This document shows, in pieces, positions 11,540 to 22,154 of a DNA stretch of 33,289 nt (position 1 is the stretch's first letter; every line of letters begins with the position of its first letter). The stretch is from NCBI GenBank assembly GCA_036897485.1, contig JAYMTF010000583.1:1-33289 (forward strand), given 5' to 3'. The DNA comes from Pelargonium nanum (lineage: Eukaryota; Streptophyta; Magnoliopsida; Geraniales; Geraniaceae). The notes beneath the pieces are model-generated. The model searched no databases. It had not been told where the DNA came from and was given only the letters and a program-made list of their open reading frames with translations. The translations under genes and the position numbers were made by a program.

Positions 11540-14500
11540 ATGGCAGCTCATGTTCCTGTCATGGCTCTTCTCGTCGTCATAACCGGAGTTTTGCTTCTCA
11601 CCTCTGCAGAGTCAACCCTTCTCATCCATCTCCGGCGAGCTCCACCGGTTCGATCCAACTCCTCCTCTGCACTTTTCAAGTACTCACTCCACAGGCTTGA
11701 TGGCTCCACTGCATGTAACAACAATGAGTACTGCTCTGTTCATTGTGAGGTAATATAAATTTAAATTTTTCTTTGTAAATGGCTGCAATTTTCTTGTAAC
11801 GACTTGGTTGTGTTTGTGCAGCTTGATGGCAAAAGTCTGAAACCATGTTCTCCTGCTACAATTGTGTTCCACAACTTATCTGTAAATCACAAACACACTT
11901 TTCTTATCAGTGTCACAACCCATGTTGGAGAAACAAATTCATCAACATATTCATGGTTCATTGGTATATATAATATATCTCACTCTCTTTGTATGTATAT
12001 TGTGTAACACAGCCTTACATGGGTCTTTGTTTGGTGTTTTTAGACACAATTGCACCAACTGCAACCATTTCTAGTGAACAGAACTATACCAGTGCTGAGA
12101 AAGTAGCCATTGATGTCACATTCAGTGAAGCTTGCACTGGACGGGGCGGGTTCAAGTGTGTGAACTCATCACTCTGTGATGTAAGTAGGTGTCTCTTTAT
12201 CGTAACCTCAATTTGATTTAATGCTGTGGTTGGCTTGATTGGGTAATGAACCTCTTTTTATAGGTCATAGTGAGTGGTCCAGCTCGTGTGCTCGCATCCT
12301 CTCTACGCATCATTAAACCCGACATCAAATACAGCCTTGATATGATCATCTCCCCGGGAAGTATTCGCGGACGCGTGGTAATTACAATGCCGGATAATTT
12401 CTGCACTGATCAGGCAGGAAACAGCTTCACGAGGACAAATGATTCAATAGCAATCATTCGATTTGGTGAGACACTATTCGCTATTGTTCTTCAATAAGTT
12501 TACTGATCCAAGTATTATGTTAACACTTAACACTCCTGAGTGTCTTAGATAGAAGACCACTGCTGGCAGATTTATGGACTTCTGTTCCGTCTTATGAGCT
12601 GGGCATTAATGGTGTCCCGAGAACCGTCTATGCAACTAACAAATTGGAGGACTTGAAAATCTTCTTGGACTTCAGTGCTCCAATTGTAAATTCCACAGAA
12701 CAGATCCTAAAAGAATTACATACAAGTTCTGGTCACTTAGTACCTGTTCAGCATGGGAATCGCCGGTTTGCTTTTGAGGTCAGCAGCAAACATTCTAGCT
12801 AATTAAAACATTTTTCTGGATAGAAGTTTTACAAATGTTATTGTGATTGTTTTAGCTCAAGAATGTATCGGAAACTGAAATCATAACGGTTGAGCTACGA
12901 GCTAGTAAAGTAATTAGCAGGACCGGCACTCATGTATTGCCTCTTGCTTCACTGACATTCCTCTATGGTGAGCTAGTTACCAAAGGTTTTGCCCTTGAAA
13001 TTACTTCTTGAAATGTCATTTTTCATATTTCCTAAGAAGCTAATTACTCTTTCTTTTTCCACTTCAAGACTCCATGAAGCCTAGTGTGGGGCTAAGTACC
13101 AGCTCACCAATTATAACAAAGGAGCCGAGCATCAACGTGATAGTTGAGTTCACAAAGCCGGTTTTTGGTTTTGCAGCTTCAACAATGATAGTGAGTGGAG
13201 GGAAACTAATAAGGCAGGTGCATATAACGAGTCCCATAACTATGTGCATCATTGCTTTCTGCATAAACAGAGATGACTATCAGCTAAGTTTTATATGACA
13301 ATGGTTTCTGTGATATCATCACTTTTCAATTTCACTTCACGCAGGTTTAAGGAACTATCACGAGCTCTATACTCTTTGACAATCCTAGCTGAAGCCCAGA
13401 ATGTGGTCTCAGTCAATGTTCCTGCAGGGGTTGTGGCTGATGTTTCAGGAAATTCAAATTTGGAGTCTAACCGCATTGAAGTCAAGCATTGTACGGGAAT
13501 TTCTATCTTTGCTCCTTATATATACAAAAACTTCCCGTAAAGCGAATAGATATGCAGAACTTGAACTTTCACAGTGTTGGGGCATATATTTTGTCTTGCT
13601 ACAAGCCCTTTCTAAGGATAAGTAAAAAAAAAATGAAAACATAACAGTTAGTTAATGGGCGATGAAAACATTTCTTCTACTTATTATTAACTTTACACAG
13701 ATTCTGCTCCTGCTACTTCAATTGCACTCTACTCGTTCATGACTGCGGGGATTTTAACAACGTCATTGGCTGCTGCTATTCTCTCGCTTTCTTGTGCAAA
13801 TCTTGGAGCAGTAGGTAGTCTTGCTTCTCAGAGTAGTAATGTTGTTGCACCTGACCCGTCCATGAATATACATGTAAGTATGTACAAGTTCGTTAGTCAT
13901 GAAACCGTTGATTTGTCATTTTGGTTGAATTTTTTTGTCGTGTTCTCTCTCAGGGTATGGTTGGACACCTACAAGTATTTGTCCTCTCAGACTGGGTCTC
14001 AGTTAATCTACCGATCGAATATTCTGAGACGACAAAAGGTCTGAGGTGGCTCATACCTCGACATAAGCTTCCATGGAAAAAAGATATCGGTTCAGTTAGG
14101 CTCCATCCCTATTCTTCCATTGAAAAGGATCTCAAAAGGGAGGTTACTCAATGTAATATAACCAACTTTCATATTCATGGTGAACAATCATTCACAACTC
14201 AGAAGTCTCGGAATAATTCCAAGTTTGGTTGGCTACATGGACATCACAACATAAGCATTAAAGATAGTCCTTATGGTCTACCTCTTGATTCCAACGAATA
14301 TTTCACTTATTTCCTGGTGAGTATTTATGTTACCATGTTGACGTTGAACATATTGAGAACATCCCGTGCTGAAATCATTTGTGTTGCAGAGGGGAGAGCC
14401 ACTGCCTGCCAACATTGTTGTCGAGAGAATGGAGAACTACAATGGGTAGATTACTACACTCTCCTAACACCTTTTGATTAAGAATCGTTCGTAGTTAAGG

Positions 14501-16133
14501 TTCTTTCAGCTTAGAAGATTCTCGTATTTGTTCTCTCTACAGGTGGCATGACTTGGAGATGAACATGTTCTGGCTTGGTTTAGGAGGCGGCAGTTTGCTT
14601 ATAATCCATGCTCTGCTATTAGTTTTCATTCGATGGAGGACGGGAAATCCAGCTCAGGGGATACTTTCAGTACCCAGGTTTGAGATCTTTCTTCTAATCG
14701 TCGCACTTCCTTGTATCTCTCAGTCCTCAGCCTTCGTGATCCGAGGTAAGAATATTTCTGTTTACACTTGCTTGTTTCTACGATCTTGATCTTTCAAGGA
14801 GTTTATAAACTGAAGACTACTCTAATTTGTAGGAGGTACAGCATGGGGAATCATCACTGGCTCATTGTTACTAGCCATCCCTGTAGCTTTTATCATATCA
14901 GTATTGCTCTTCCTCATGGTTGCAACTTCCATGGGTAGCTTAGCCCAGTACAAAGAAGTCAGGCATGTGGTTCTGGAGGAGTCATGGTACATGAAGCTGT
15001 GGTTCCTTATTACGGGGAGGCCTGCCACGGGAAAGTGGTTTTATAAGGAAGGCTTGCCTTCGTCTTTCCTCATGCGCTTCGGGATCCTCTTTGAGAGTAG
15101 GAAGGGTCCTCCACTCTTTGTATATGTTGATCAGAATGACCCAAACACTATACCTAAGTGGACTGGAAGTGGTCACAGTGGGATTGGGAGAATGAAGGCT
15201 GTTAGCTCAGATGACAGCAATGAAGAATTAAGGATTCCTCTACCAAGGAGGCTCTTGGGGTGTGTGAGATCCTTCTATATCGTCGTCGATCTGCTAAGGA
15301 GGGTAGGGATAGGGATAATAGCTGGAGCTTACTCGTCGGAAAGATCAAGCCAAAGCGTTATTGCGTTGACAATCACACTGGCTCAGTTCGGGTATTTGCT
15401 TGCTCTAAAACCATACATCAGAAGGGGAGTTCATGCAGTGGAATGCATTTCACTATTGTGCGAAGCAGGCGTGTTCGGCCTATCTCTCAGTATAAGTGGC
15501 TCGAAGATGATAAAGGCGAAAACTGTGGGGATTCTAATGCTCACTCTCCTTCTTGTTACCTTTGGATCTCATATTGTAAATGAGTGGTATGCTCTGATAA
15601 ATGCTCTACTGAGACTCTCAAAGCCTAAGAACTCTCTGAAGCTCGGATTGAAATTTGCTGCAAAGGGTCTTGTCCTGCCTTTCCTCCCAAGAAAGTACTG
15701 GCCAAGAATCATCCCCGGATCCTCTCAGCCAAAAACAGGCCTAACCTCGGTCCCTCCTCTGAGTCCCGAGACAGAATTTCGAACAAGAGACACAAGATCA
15801 GCACATGTCCCGTTGAGTGCCATGAATGCGACAGTAGTCCCCGTGGTCAGCCCTGGTTCACCGGGACAAGTAAATGCAAATCAAACCCGAGGTCCCGTGG
15901 GAGGAGCAGAGACGAGGCTGAGTGGGAAGAGAACAAGAGGAGTTAAGTTGGAGCAGAGAAGTGAGCTGAGCAAGCTAAGAGAATTGGCAAAGGCTAGTTT
16001 CTCGGGAGGCTCGAAGGAAGAGGAAGCTAGTAGCAGCTATGGTTTAAGGGCACAACAGTCTCCTAATCCTGAAACATCCTTGGATGATACCCAAGCATCC
16101 ACAAGCATTCACCATGTTTCTGTGCCAAATTAG
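11540..16133 (+). CDS. Large Ig-like-domain, multi-pass membrane protein, function unknown
   Basis: Thirteen exons join in phase into 1139 residues: 11540-11749, 11822-11963, 12044-12180, 12264-12465, 12549-12778, 12856-12967, 13069-13213, 13345-13490, 13701-13873, 13954-14316, 14390-14445, 14543-14745 and 14833-16133. Residues 1-24 form a signal peptide. The long lumenal or extracellular part (about 25-440) has many N-glycosylation sequons and repeated beta-rich units introduced by D-x-x-x-P (DTIAPTATI, DSMKPSVGL), which resemble bacterial-type Ig-like modules. Hydrophobic helices follow at about 446-475, 648-669, 683-703, 709-739, 853-875, 883-900, 908-927 and 936-960, then a basic, Ser/Pro-rich cytosolic-type tail (about 965-1139). 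The layout recalls TRP-like or polycystin-like membrane proteins, but I cannot claim channel activity. I believe similar proteins exist across land plants, though I know no function. Intron 7 appears to be GC-AG. Confidence 0.85.
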
Positions 16134-16349
16134 AATGTTCTTGATTGGAGAACAGACCAAAAATTCAACTGAATGTTTGAAATGTATAGAGATTTTATCA
16201 TATATCCAAGTGTTAACATGATCTGCAAACTCTACATTCACATTCACATATGTGTAACATTCAACTAAACTAGTACATGATATTTGGAAAGAAAACTGTA
16301 TCAAAATAGAATAGAATCTCCATGACTTACATGAAAATGCAGGTTCTTC

Positions 16350-17468
16350 TCAGGGAGCTCCATATTCAGCATAATCAGGCTCGTCTCCTCCGATTTCCGA
16401 AAACGAATCTCCAATTGATTCCTTGACTCCGTCCTCTCCGTCAAGCACTGAGAAAGCATCTCCTATTGAATCTTTCTTCACCGGCGGTATCAGCAGCCTG
16501 TTGAAGCCATGAACAACCAGCCAGTTGCTGTAATACATGTCTGGGTATATGACAGGGACGCCATTAAACAGCAGGACATCACCAGACTTTGTCACATTGA
16601 TGCTAAACCCTTGTGAAAACGTAGGCAAAATTGCTATATCATCGTTCATGACCAAAACCTCCCACGGCAGCAGGCGAGGAACCACATGACGCCGGAAAAT
16701 CAACGAGTAATCGCTGAAATTTCTCACGTATTCCTCGAAGGCTCCGTCGACCGGCGCGAATATCGTCAGCCTCGTCAGGTCCATAAACCCTGGAAGCAAC
16801 TGGCCGTCAAGAAACGTCGCCATTGTAGAGTACCCTCTGGATCGGAGCAGATCCGACGCCAGACCGAACGGACTCGCCTCGAACCCAGACCCGGCCGTTT
16901 CTTGCTGCAACAGATCGACACGTAGAGCAGTCGCGGTCATTCCGGGCGGAGTCGGACTCAGTTCCGGAGCCAAATCGTCGTCAGCACTGAAACTGAAAGA
17001 CGAGTTGAAGAACTCGTCCGTCCCGTAAATTACCACGAAGCCGTCGTCGTAGATGGCCGAATCTTCCACCAGGACGTTGTTGATTGAAAATTTGTCGCCG
17101 GATCGAGCGGTGGTGACGATCAGAGGGTTCTCGAACAGAATTGTGGGAATTCGAGTACCGTAGGGGAGGGTCCGGAGAGCGTCCATGGTGAGCCTGGTGG
17201 GCGAGATGTGGTACTTGAGCAGTCGGAGAGGCAATTGGCCGGACCTAGCGAAGGCGGTGTCGGAGGAAGCAAAAACGGTGGCGGAGCGCGAACGGAGGTG
17301 GAGAGTGTCGGAGGTAAGTTGGAGAGTTAGAGCCATGGAGAGGTAGCCGGAGTCGGAGAGGATCTCTGGGGCGTCGAAGAAGGTTTCTGTGGAGGCGGAG
17401 AGGAGGGAGGAGAGACATAGGAGAGTGACAGAGAATAAGAGAATCGCAGTAGTAACTGGAGCAGCCAT
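16350..17468 (-). CDS. Fasciclin-like (FAS1) cell-wall protein, two FAS1 domains, FLA20-like
   Basis: This intronless gene encodes 372 residues. I chose the ATG at 17468 because it gives a clean signal peptide (residues 1-25); an in-frame ATG 28 codons upstream would bury it. FAS1 domain 1 spans about 31-153 (TVFASSDTAF as H1-type motif, LLKYHISPTRL). A Pro/Ser linker (APELSPTPPG, 167-176) could carry arabinogalactan. FAS1 domain 2 spans about 199-327 (LTIFAPVDGAF, FRRHVVPRLL, LLFNGVPVIYPDMY, LVVHGFNRLL). There is no hydrophobic C-terminal GPI signal, so it is probably secreted into the wall or apoplast. The tail repeats SIGDAFS/SIGDSFS. FAS1 proteins act in adhesion and wall organisation; a precise role cannot be read here. 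It is in tandem with the next FAS1 gene. A palindromic E2F-type site lies about 110 bases upstream. Confidence 0.9.
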   Translation of the reverse strand: MAAPVTTAILLFSVTLLCLSSLLSASTETFFDAPEILSDSGYLSMALTLQLTSDTLHLRSRSATVFASSDTAFARSGQLPLRLLKYHISPTRLTMDALRTLPYGTRIPTILFENPLIVTTARSGDKFSINNVLVEDSAIYDDGFVVIYGTDEFFNSSFSFSADDDLAPELSPTPPGMTATALRVDLLQQETAGSGFEASPFGLASDLLRSRGYSTMATFLDGQLLPGFMDLTRLTIFAPVDGAFEEYVRNFSDYSLIFRRHVVPRLLPWEVLVMNDDIAILPTFSQGFSINVTKSGDVLLFNGVPVIYPDMYYSNWLVVHGFNRLLIPPVKKDSIGDAFSVLDGEDGVKESIGDSFSEIGGDEPDYAEYGAP

Positions 17469-18048
17469 GGGAGAAGAATTCTTGTTCTTCTGAAGGTTGA
17501 AGACGATGAAACAGAGAGACTGTGTGTGTTGTGAGGGATTTTTATCATACACGCGACTGGTGTTGCGACGGCAAGTTTTGGCGCCAAATCAAGAAGCGCA
17601 ATTTGCGGATATTCAGTTATGGAAGTAACTAACAGTAACAGAGCTGTTGATTCTTTACTCCCGTTTACCTATCTGGGATCTATGCATCCTCTTTTGCGAA
17701 TTCGACAAGTCGTTTATAAATGACAAAGCTGTTCAGTAAATTTGCAAATTCGACAAGTCGTTAACTGGTTTTTATACAGAAGCTGGTACTGAACATTAAC
17801 ATCCACATCAATAAGATTTGAATTACAAGAATCTGAAACAGAGCATGTACTGCCAAATTTTGACATGAAAAAACAGGGTACAAAATTGCAGAGCAACTAC
17901 AAAACAGAGCATTTCACAGAGCTAAAAAATAGTTTGAAAACAAGCATTTTATCAAACACTCTTAGCATCTACCATGAAACAAAACTTGTGTATCTCCAGC
18001 CATTTCACAGAGCATGAGCCAGAGACTGAAGAAATGAGCAATTGCTTG
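17469..18048. other. Intergenic: spacer between the two FAS1 genes
   Basis: These 580 bases hold the promoter and leader of the downstream (lower-coordinate) FAS1 gene and the 3' UTR of the other. The half near 17470-17600 is GC-richer and contains the E2F-type palindrome. A short direct repeat, AATTCGACAAGTCGTT, occurs at about 17699 and 17747. No further gene is seen. Confidence 0.6.
17577..17588. promoter_or_regulatory. Perfect palindromic E2F/DP-type site
   Basis: TTTGGCGCCAAA matches the E2F consensus TTTSSCGC on both strands. It lies about 110 bases upstream of the FAS1 gene start at 17468 and about 35 bases upstream of a TATA-like GATAAAAA on the reverse strand, a promoter-like position. 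Binding is not shown by sequence alone. In plants such sites usually mark S-phase genes. Confidence 0.6.
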
Positions 18049-18858
18049 TTAAGGCTCTGCGAACTCACCCATATCGGGAAGGTCCCATGGATACCAGTAC
18101 TGTGTCTTCGACACGCTCTGTTTCTCCGCCGCATTACACTCGCAGAGCCACGGAGCTTCCTGCTCCGGCGACACGCCCACCAGGAGCCTCTGGAGGCCAT
18201 GGATCACCAACTTGTCGCTTGAATACAAATCCGGAAAAATCACCGGAACCCCATTGAGCAGAGCAACGCCGCAGCAAGATTTCGTGATCTTCACCGTGAA
18301 GCCGTCAAGAAACGTGTCCAGGACCGTCCCGTCGTCGAGACGAGCGAGATCGTCCCACGACAGCCTGTACGGCATCACGTGCTGCCGCAAGATCGGCGCG
18401 TACTGCGGGAACTCGTCGAGATCGGCGACGTCGATGTTGTCGTCCACGGGAGCCAAGACGGTGATGTTGGCGCTCGCCGTGAAACCCATCAGCCTCATGT
18501 CCAGGAGCGCCGCCATTTCGGAGTAGCCGCGAGTCTGCAAGAGGCTGAGAGCGGCGGCGAGAGAATCGGCGAGAGGCTGGTTCTTGGTCCCGTTGAGGGA
18601 CGCGAACAGAGCGAAGGACTCGTCGCGCAAGATTTGGGGGATTCGGGAGTGGAGGCGGTGAGAGGAGGTGGAGAGGTACTCCATGGTGGCGGCGTGAAGG
18701 TCTGGGGAGGATGTGAGGCAGAAGAGAGAGAGCATTGTGGCGGTGAAGAACAAGAATTTGGCCAGTGATGGTCGTACGGGTACGAAAGCAGGGAACACGT
18801 GTTTCGCTGCGGTTGGGTCTGATGGAGTCAAACCAAGGAATCGGATTGATTTTCCCAT
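18049..18858 (-). CDS. Fasciclin-like protein with a single FAS1 domain
   Basis: This intronless gene encodes 269 residues on the same strand as the FAS1 gene at 16350-17468, 580 bases from it. One FAS1 domain spans about 94-228 (ITVLAPVDDNI, LRQHVMPYRLSWDDL, ALLNGVPVIFPDLY, LVIHGLQRLL). It is closest to the second domain of the neighbour, sharing GVPVI-PD-Y and L-V-H-G--RLL. Residues 34-53 (KFLFFTATMLSLFCLTS) form a signal peptide or anchor preceded by an unusually long, fairly basic stretch. The segment where a first FAS1 domain would be is short (about 57-93) and does not read as a full domain. The C-terminus has a Cys-containing WLCECN and no GPI signal. A local duplication followed by loss of domain 1, or the reverse, would explain the pair. 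Likely secreted. Confidence 0.85.
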   Translation of the reverse strand: MGKSIRFLGLTPSDPTAAKHVFPAFVPVRPSLAKFLFFTATMLSLFCLTSSPDLHAATMEYLSTSSHRLHSRIPQILRDESFALFASLNGTKNQPLADSLAAALSLLQTRGYSEMAALLDMRLMGFTASANITVLAPVDDNIDVADLDEFPQYAPILRQHVMPYRLSWDDLARLDDGTVLDTFLDGFTVKITKSCCGVALLNGVPVIFPDLYSSDKLVIHGLQRLLVGVSPEQEAPWLCECNAAEKQSVSKTQYWYPWDLPDMGEFAEP

Positions 18859-20457
18859 TGGTGGGTTCTGGAGAAGAAGAAGAAATGTTGAAGGTTTTTG
18901 GGCGTTATGGGATTGAAGGTACAGTAATGGAGTGTTCAGGCTCGGGGAGCGACGAGGACGACGAGAGATTGAGAGAGAGGGTCGATTTCCTTTTTTGAAA
19001 TGGAAACGAGAGAGGCAAATTCAATGATACGACGTTGTTTTGTTATTAGAAACTCGCCGCAGTTGGCAAAGGCACAGAGGAATGCAACTGACCGAACCGG
19101 CTAGTAGTAGTTTGGATTGGATTGTGGACTCGTGCCGGCTCAAATAACAAATTATTTTAATAAAATGACTAATAAATATATAAGCATTATATCAAGACTT
19201 ATTGGGTCAAGCATTTTGAATTTTTTTGAGATATCTAGTTTGAATCTTTTTACCGACAGTGTATGACTCATTTAAATGTCGTTGAATTAGACCTACGTTA
19301 TGCGACTCATTTAAGTGTAGGAGAGTAAATTGGTGGTTTTGTGCATTAGAAGATTAACCCTAATGACCATTTTTAGTGTTGGAGTGCACCTTAACAATTC
19401 TTGTAAGCACGAAATGCGTGGACTCCGCACTAAGAAGATGAATGAGTTCCCGCATGTGCTACAGAGAGAAGTGAGGTCCCAATGAACACCGAAGATGAAG
19501 GATTTTCATGAGCTTAGTGGACTGAGGATTTCTATAAAATCTGAAGATAAAATGATATTTACGATAAGCTTCAAGATGAAATGAATTCTTGAGGAGCATT
19601 AAATCACTTCTTTTTTCGTGGTCGAGTGCATGTGAGTGAACATCCAAACTAACTATATAAGAGGTTGCTTGCTTGCGAAGTGCCTTATGTAGTAACAAGG
19701 AAGTCAGCTGGCGGGACCATAAAGTCTTTCATAGATGAGGTAGTGTGTGGCGCCATCCCATTTTCTTCGCAGTTATATATCTTGTTGTCTTAATATTTAT
19801 GTAATAAGTTTTTGGATGAGTTCATTCTCTCCTGAGAGATTTCTCTATTCTATAAGAATTATTTTAGACGACTTATGAATAAAAACTCACTAGACATGCT
19901 CTTTGGACAAACTTCATCATTGAGTTCTTCGTATGAGATTCGTTTTGAACTTGTTCGTTGGTCTGTATATGTCTTGAATTTCTTTAGATTTTGAGATGAT
20001 TTTTAGGTACACGTATCAACTTTCGAGTAATCAAATTACTCGTGAAAAGTTAAGTAATAAATTTTAGTTAAAAAAAAAACTAAATAAATCATATATGTTT
20101 AACATCAACATGATATACAATTGATCAGAATGACGAAAAAGAAATTAAATTTTCATTACATTGAGTTACACTGATTTTGAGCGTACACAAAAACACAAGC
20201 ATGCCGTGTGCTCCAACTACTACAGCGTGGCAGGGGCACGTGTGAGAGTGTGTACAGTTCTCGCACGTATATTACGTAGCCGTCAAACTTAAATGCAATT
20301 GCCGAAACCAATCAAAGGACCTAAACTATCCACGTGAATCATCAACCCCTCTCATCATTATTAATTTATTATCTATTCACATTTCAAAATCTTGAAGTGC
20401 GGGTCCCAAATTCTTCGTTTCAAAATTTTAACCCATTTTAAGCTCTAAATTTTTTAA

Positions 20458-20481
20458 CTGGCGCCTAATCCTATTCCCGCC
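20458..20481 (+). promoter_or_regulatory. Two E2F-like sites upstream of the R2 gene
   Basis: CTGGCGCC (20458-20465) and ATTCCCGCC (20473-20481) each differ by one base from E2F consensus sites (TTTGGCGC, TTTCCCGCC). They sit about 320-340 bases upstream of the start codon. Plant ribonucleotide reductase genes are known S-phase, E2F-regulated genes, so the position makes sense, but binding is inferred. Confidence 0.5.
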
Positions 20482-20686
20482 TTTCCTACCCTAAAGCTAA
20501 AGCTTCCCTCTCAAGCTTCTCACTACACTCCAGACCCCTTTTCGTAAAATCACATCCACCTCAACCCCACCACCACTGGTTCTCTACCACTTCGGATATA
20601 ATCTCCTCCAAGATTTCGCCACGTCACATTATTTCCCCAAATTACCCTCCCACCCAATCTCCTCCCCAAAATTTCAAATCCGCCGC

Positions 20687-20694
20687 TTATAAAA
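20687..20694 (+). promoter_or_regulatory. Probable TATA box of the R2 gene
   Basis: TTATAAAA lies 100 bases upstream of the R2 start codon, leaving a plausible leader of about 70-80 bases. Confidence 0.55.
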
Positions 20695-20795
20695 AAACTC
20701 CAAATCTCTCAAAATTCTCTGCAACACAATATTTTCCTAAAACCTCTGAAACTATCCAATTCTCCGATTTTCCCTCTTTCGAAAATTTGAAAAAA

Positions 20796-21788
20796 ATGCC
20801 TTCGATTCCGGAAGAGCCACTCTTGGCCCCAAACCCAGACAGGTTCTGCATGTTCCCAATCCAGTACCCTCAAATCTGGGAAATGTACAAGAAAGCCGAA
20901 GCTTCCTTCTGGACCGCCGAGGAGGTTGACCTGTCCCAGGACGTCCGTCACTGGGAGGCTCTCACTGACGGCGAGCGCCACTTCGTCACCCACGTCCTCG
21001 CCTTCTTTGCCGCCTCCGACGGCATCGTCCTCGAGAACCTCGCCGGCCGCTTCATGAAAGAGGTGCAGGTCGCCGAGGCCCGAGCCTTTTACGGATTCCA
21101 GATCGCCATCGAGAACATCCACTCCGAGATGTATAGTCTCCTCCTCGAAACCTACATCAAGGACTCGGCGGAGAAGAGTCGGCTGTTCCGCGCGATTGAC
21201 ACCATCCCCTGCGTCGCGAAGAAGGCCGACTGGGCCCTGAAGTGGATCGACGGCTCCGAGACGTTCGCGGAGCGAATCATCGCCTTCGCCTGCGTGGAAG
21301 GCATCTTCTTCTCCGGTAGCTTCTGTGCGATATTTTGGCTGAAGAAGCGCGGGTTGATGCCGGGACTAACGTTCTCGAACGAGCTGATCTCGCGAGACGA
21401 GGGCTTGCACTGCGATTTCGCGTGCTTGCTGTACTCGCTGCTGAGGAACAAGCTGAGCGAGGAGCGAGTGAGGGGGATCGTTCGGGATGCGGTGGACATA
21501 GAGAGGGAGTTTGTATGCGACGCGCTTCCGTGCGCGTTGGTCGGGATGAACGGAAACCTGATGAGCCAGTACATAGAGTTCGTCGCCGATCGATTGCTCG
21601 GAGCGCTAGGGTACGGGAAGATGTACGATGTTCAAAACCCATTCGATTGGATGGAATTGATATCGCTACAAGGGAAGACCAATTTCTTCGAGAAAAGGGT
21701 CGGAGAGTACCAGAAAGCCTCCGTCATGTCCAGCCTCAACGCCGACGGCGGCGATAGTCACGTTTTCAAGATGGATGAGGATTTTTAG
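20796..21788 (+). CDS. TSO2: Ribonucleoside-diphosphate reductase small subunit (R2), TSO2-like
   Basis: R2 holds the di-iron/tyrosyl-radical cofactor of class Ia ribonucleotide reductase, which reduces NDPs to dNDPs for DNA synthesis; it pairs with the large R1 subunit. The gene is intronless and encodes 330 residues from [10 protein letters not shown], which matches the family start. All expected iron ligands are present: D75, E106, H109, E168, E202 and H205, plus the radical tyrosine Y113 (ENIHSEMY, 106-113). The R1-binding C-terminus is kept and ends in Phe (KMDEDF). The intronless structure and overall sequence point to the TSO2 type among plant R2 paralogues, though assignment within R2 would need a tree. 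Coding GC is high. A TATA box and E2F-like sites lie upstream, consistent with S-phase expression. Confidence 0.95.
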   Translation: MPSIPEEPLLAPNPDRFCMFPIQYPQIWEMYKKAEASFWTAEEVDLSQDVRHWEALTDGERHFVTHVLAFFAASDGIVLENLAGRFMKEVQVAEARAFYGFQIAIENIHSEMYSLLLETYIKDSAEKSRLFRAIDTIPCVAKKADWALKWIDGSETFAERIIAFACVEGIFFSGSFCAIFWLKKRGLMPGLTFSNELISRDEGLHCDFACLLYSLLRNKLSEERVRGIVRDAVDIEREFVCDALPCALVGMNGNLMSQYIEFVADRLLGALGYGKMYDVQNPFDWMELISLQGKTNFFEKRVGEYQKASVMSSLNADGGDSHVFKMDEDF

Positions 21789-22154
21789 GTTAAGACCTGG
21801 TGTGTGAAAAGTAGAAAAACGTTGTAGCTTTACTGATTTTTAGATTAAAGTGCGTTTTTATAAAACCTTATTATAGAGCTAGCTTGTTAATTTGTGTGCT
21901 TGAGAAAAGATAAAAGGAGATTTTCTTATATGCGGTTTTTGGGTGTATAGTTTTAATGAATTTTCAAATAAAGGAAACGAATTATATTGTACGTTGTGTT
22001 TTAAAATGGCTCGGTGTCCTTTTTCTGGCCTCACCTCTCCCAAACGGCGTTTTATCTCTTACTACTTCCCAGAAAAAGGAGCGTTTTGAGATTGGGATAG
22101 GTGAGAGCAATGTCAAGCTCATCGGTGAGCGGTTCTCAGTTACAGAGCTCTGGG
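21789..22154. other. Intergenic: R2 3' UTR and next promoter
   Basis: This 366-base gap contains the R2 3' UTR and the promoter and leader of the next gene. A frame open across 21956-22300 overlaps the first exon of that gene but makes no recognisable protein and is not supported by splicing. No clear TATA box is seen close to the ATG. Confidence 0.5.

Larger units (their letters stand above)
18859..20795. other. Intergenic region upstream of the R2 gene
   Basis: About 1.9 kb without a convincing gene. Bases 18859-19140 are the promoter side of the reverse-strand FAS1 gene and are relatively GC-rich. Bases 19375-19990 look like decayed retroelement sequence: TGTTGGAG at the start, a TATA box (CTATATAAGAGG, about 19652-19663) and AATAAAAA at about 19877, an LTR-like order, but no target-site duplication was found. 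Two G-boxes (CACGTG, 20237-20242 and 20331-20336) and two E2F-like sites lead into the R2 promoter. Confidence 0.5.

Noticed and set aside
18212-18998. Forward frames over the single-domain FAS1 gene
   Set aside because: Low-complexity peptides with no domain; the reverse frame has a clear FAS1 domain.
21152-21757. Long frames on both strands over the R2 gene (up to 140 residues)
   Set aside because: They shadow the GC-rich R2 reading frame, and the peptides are Arg/Ser-rich with no family match.
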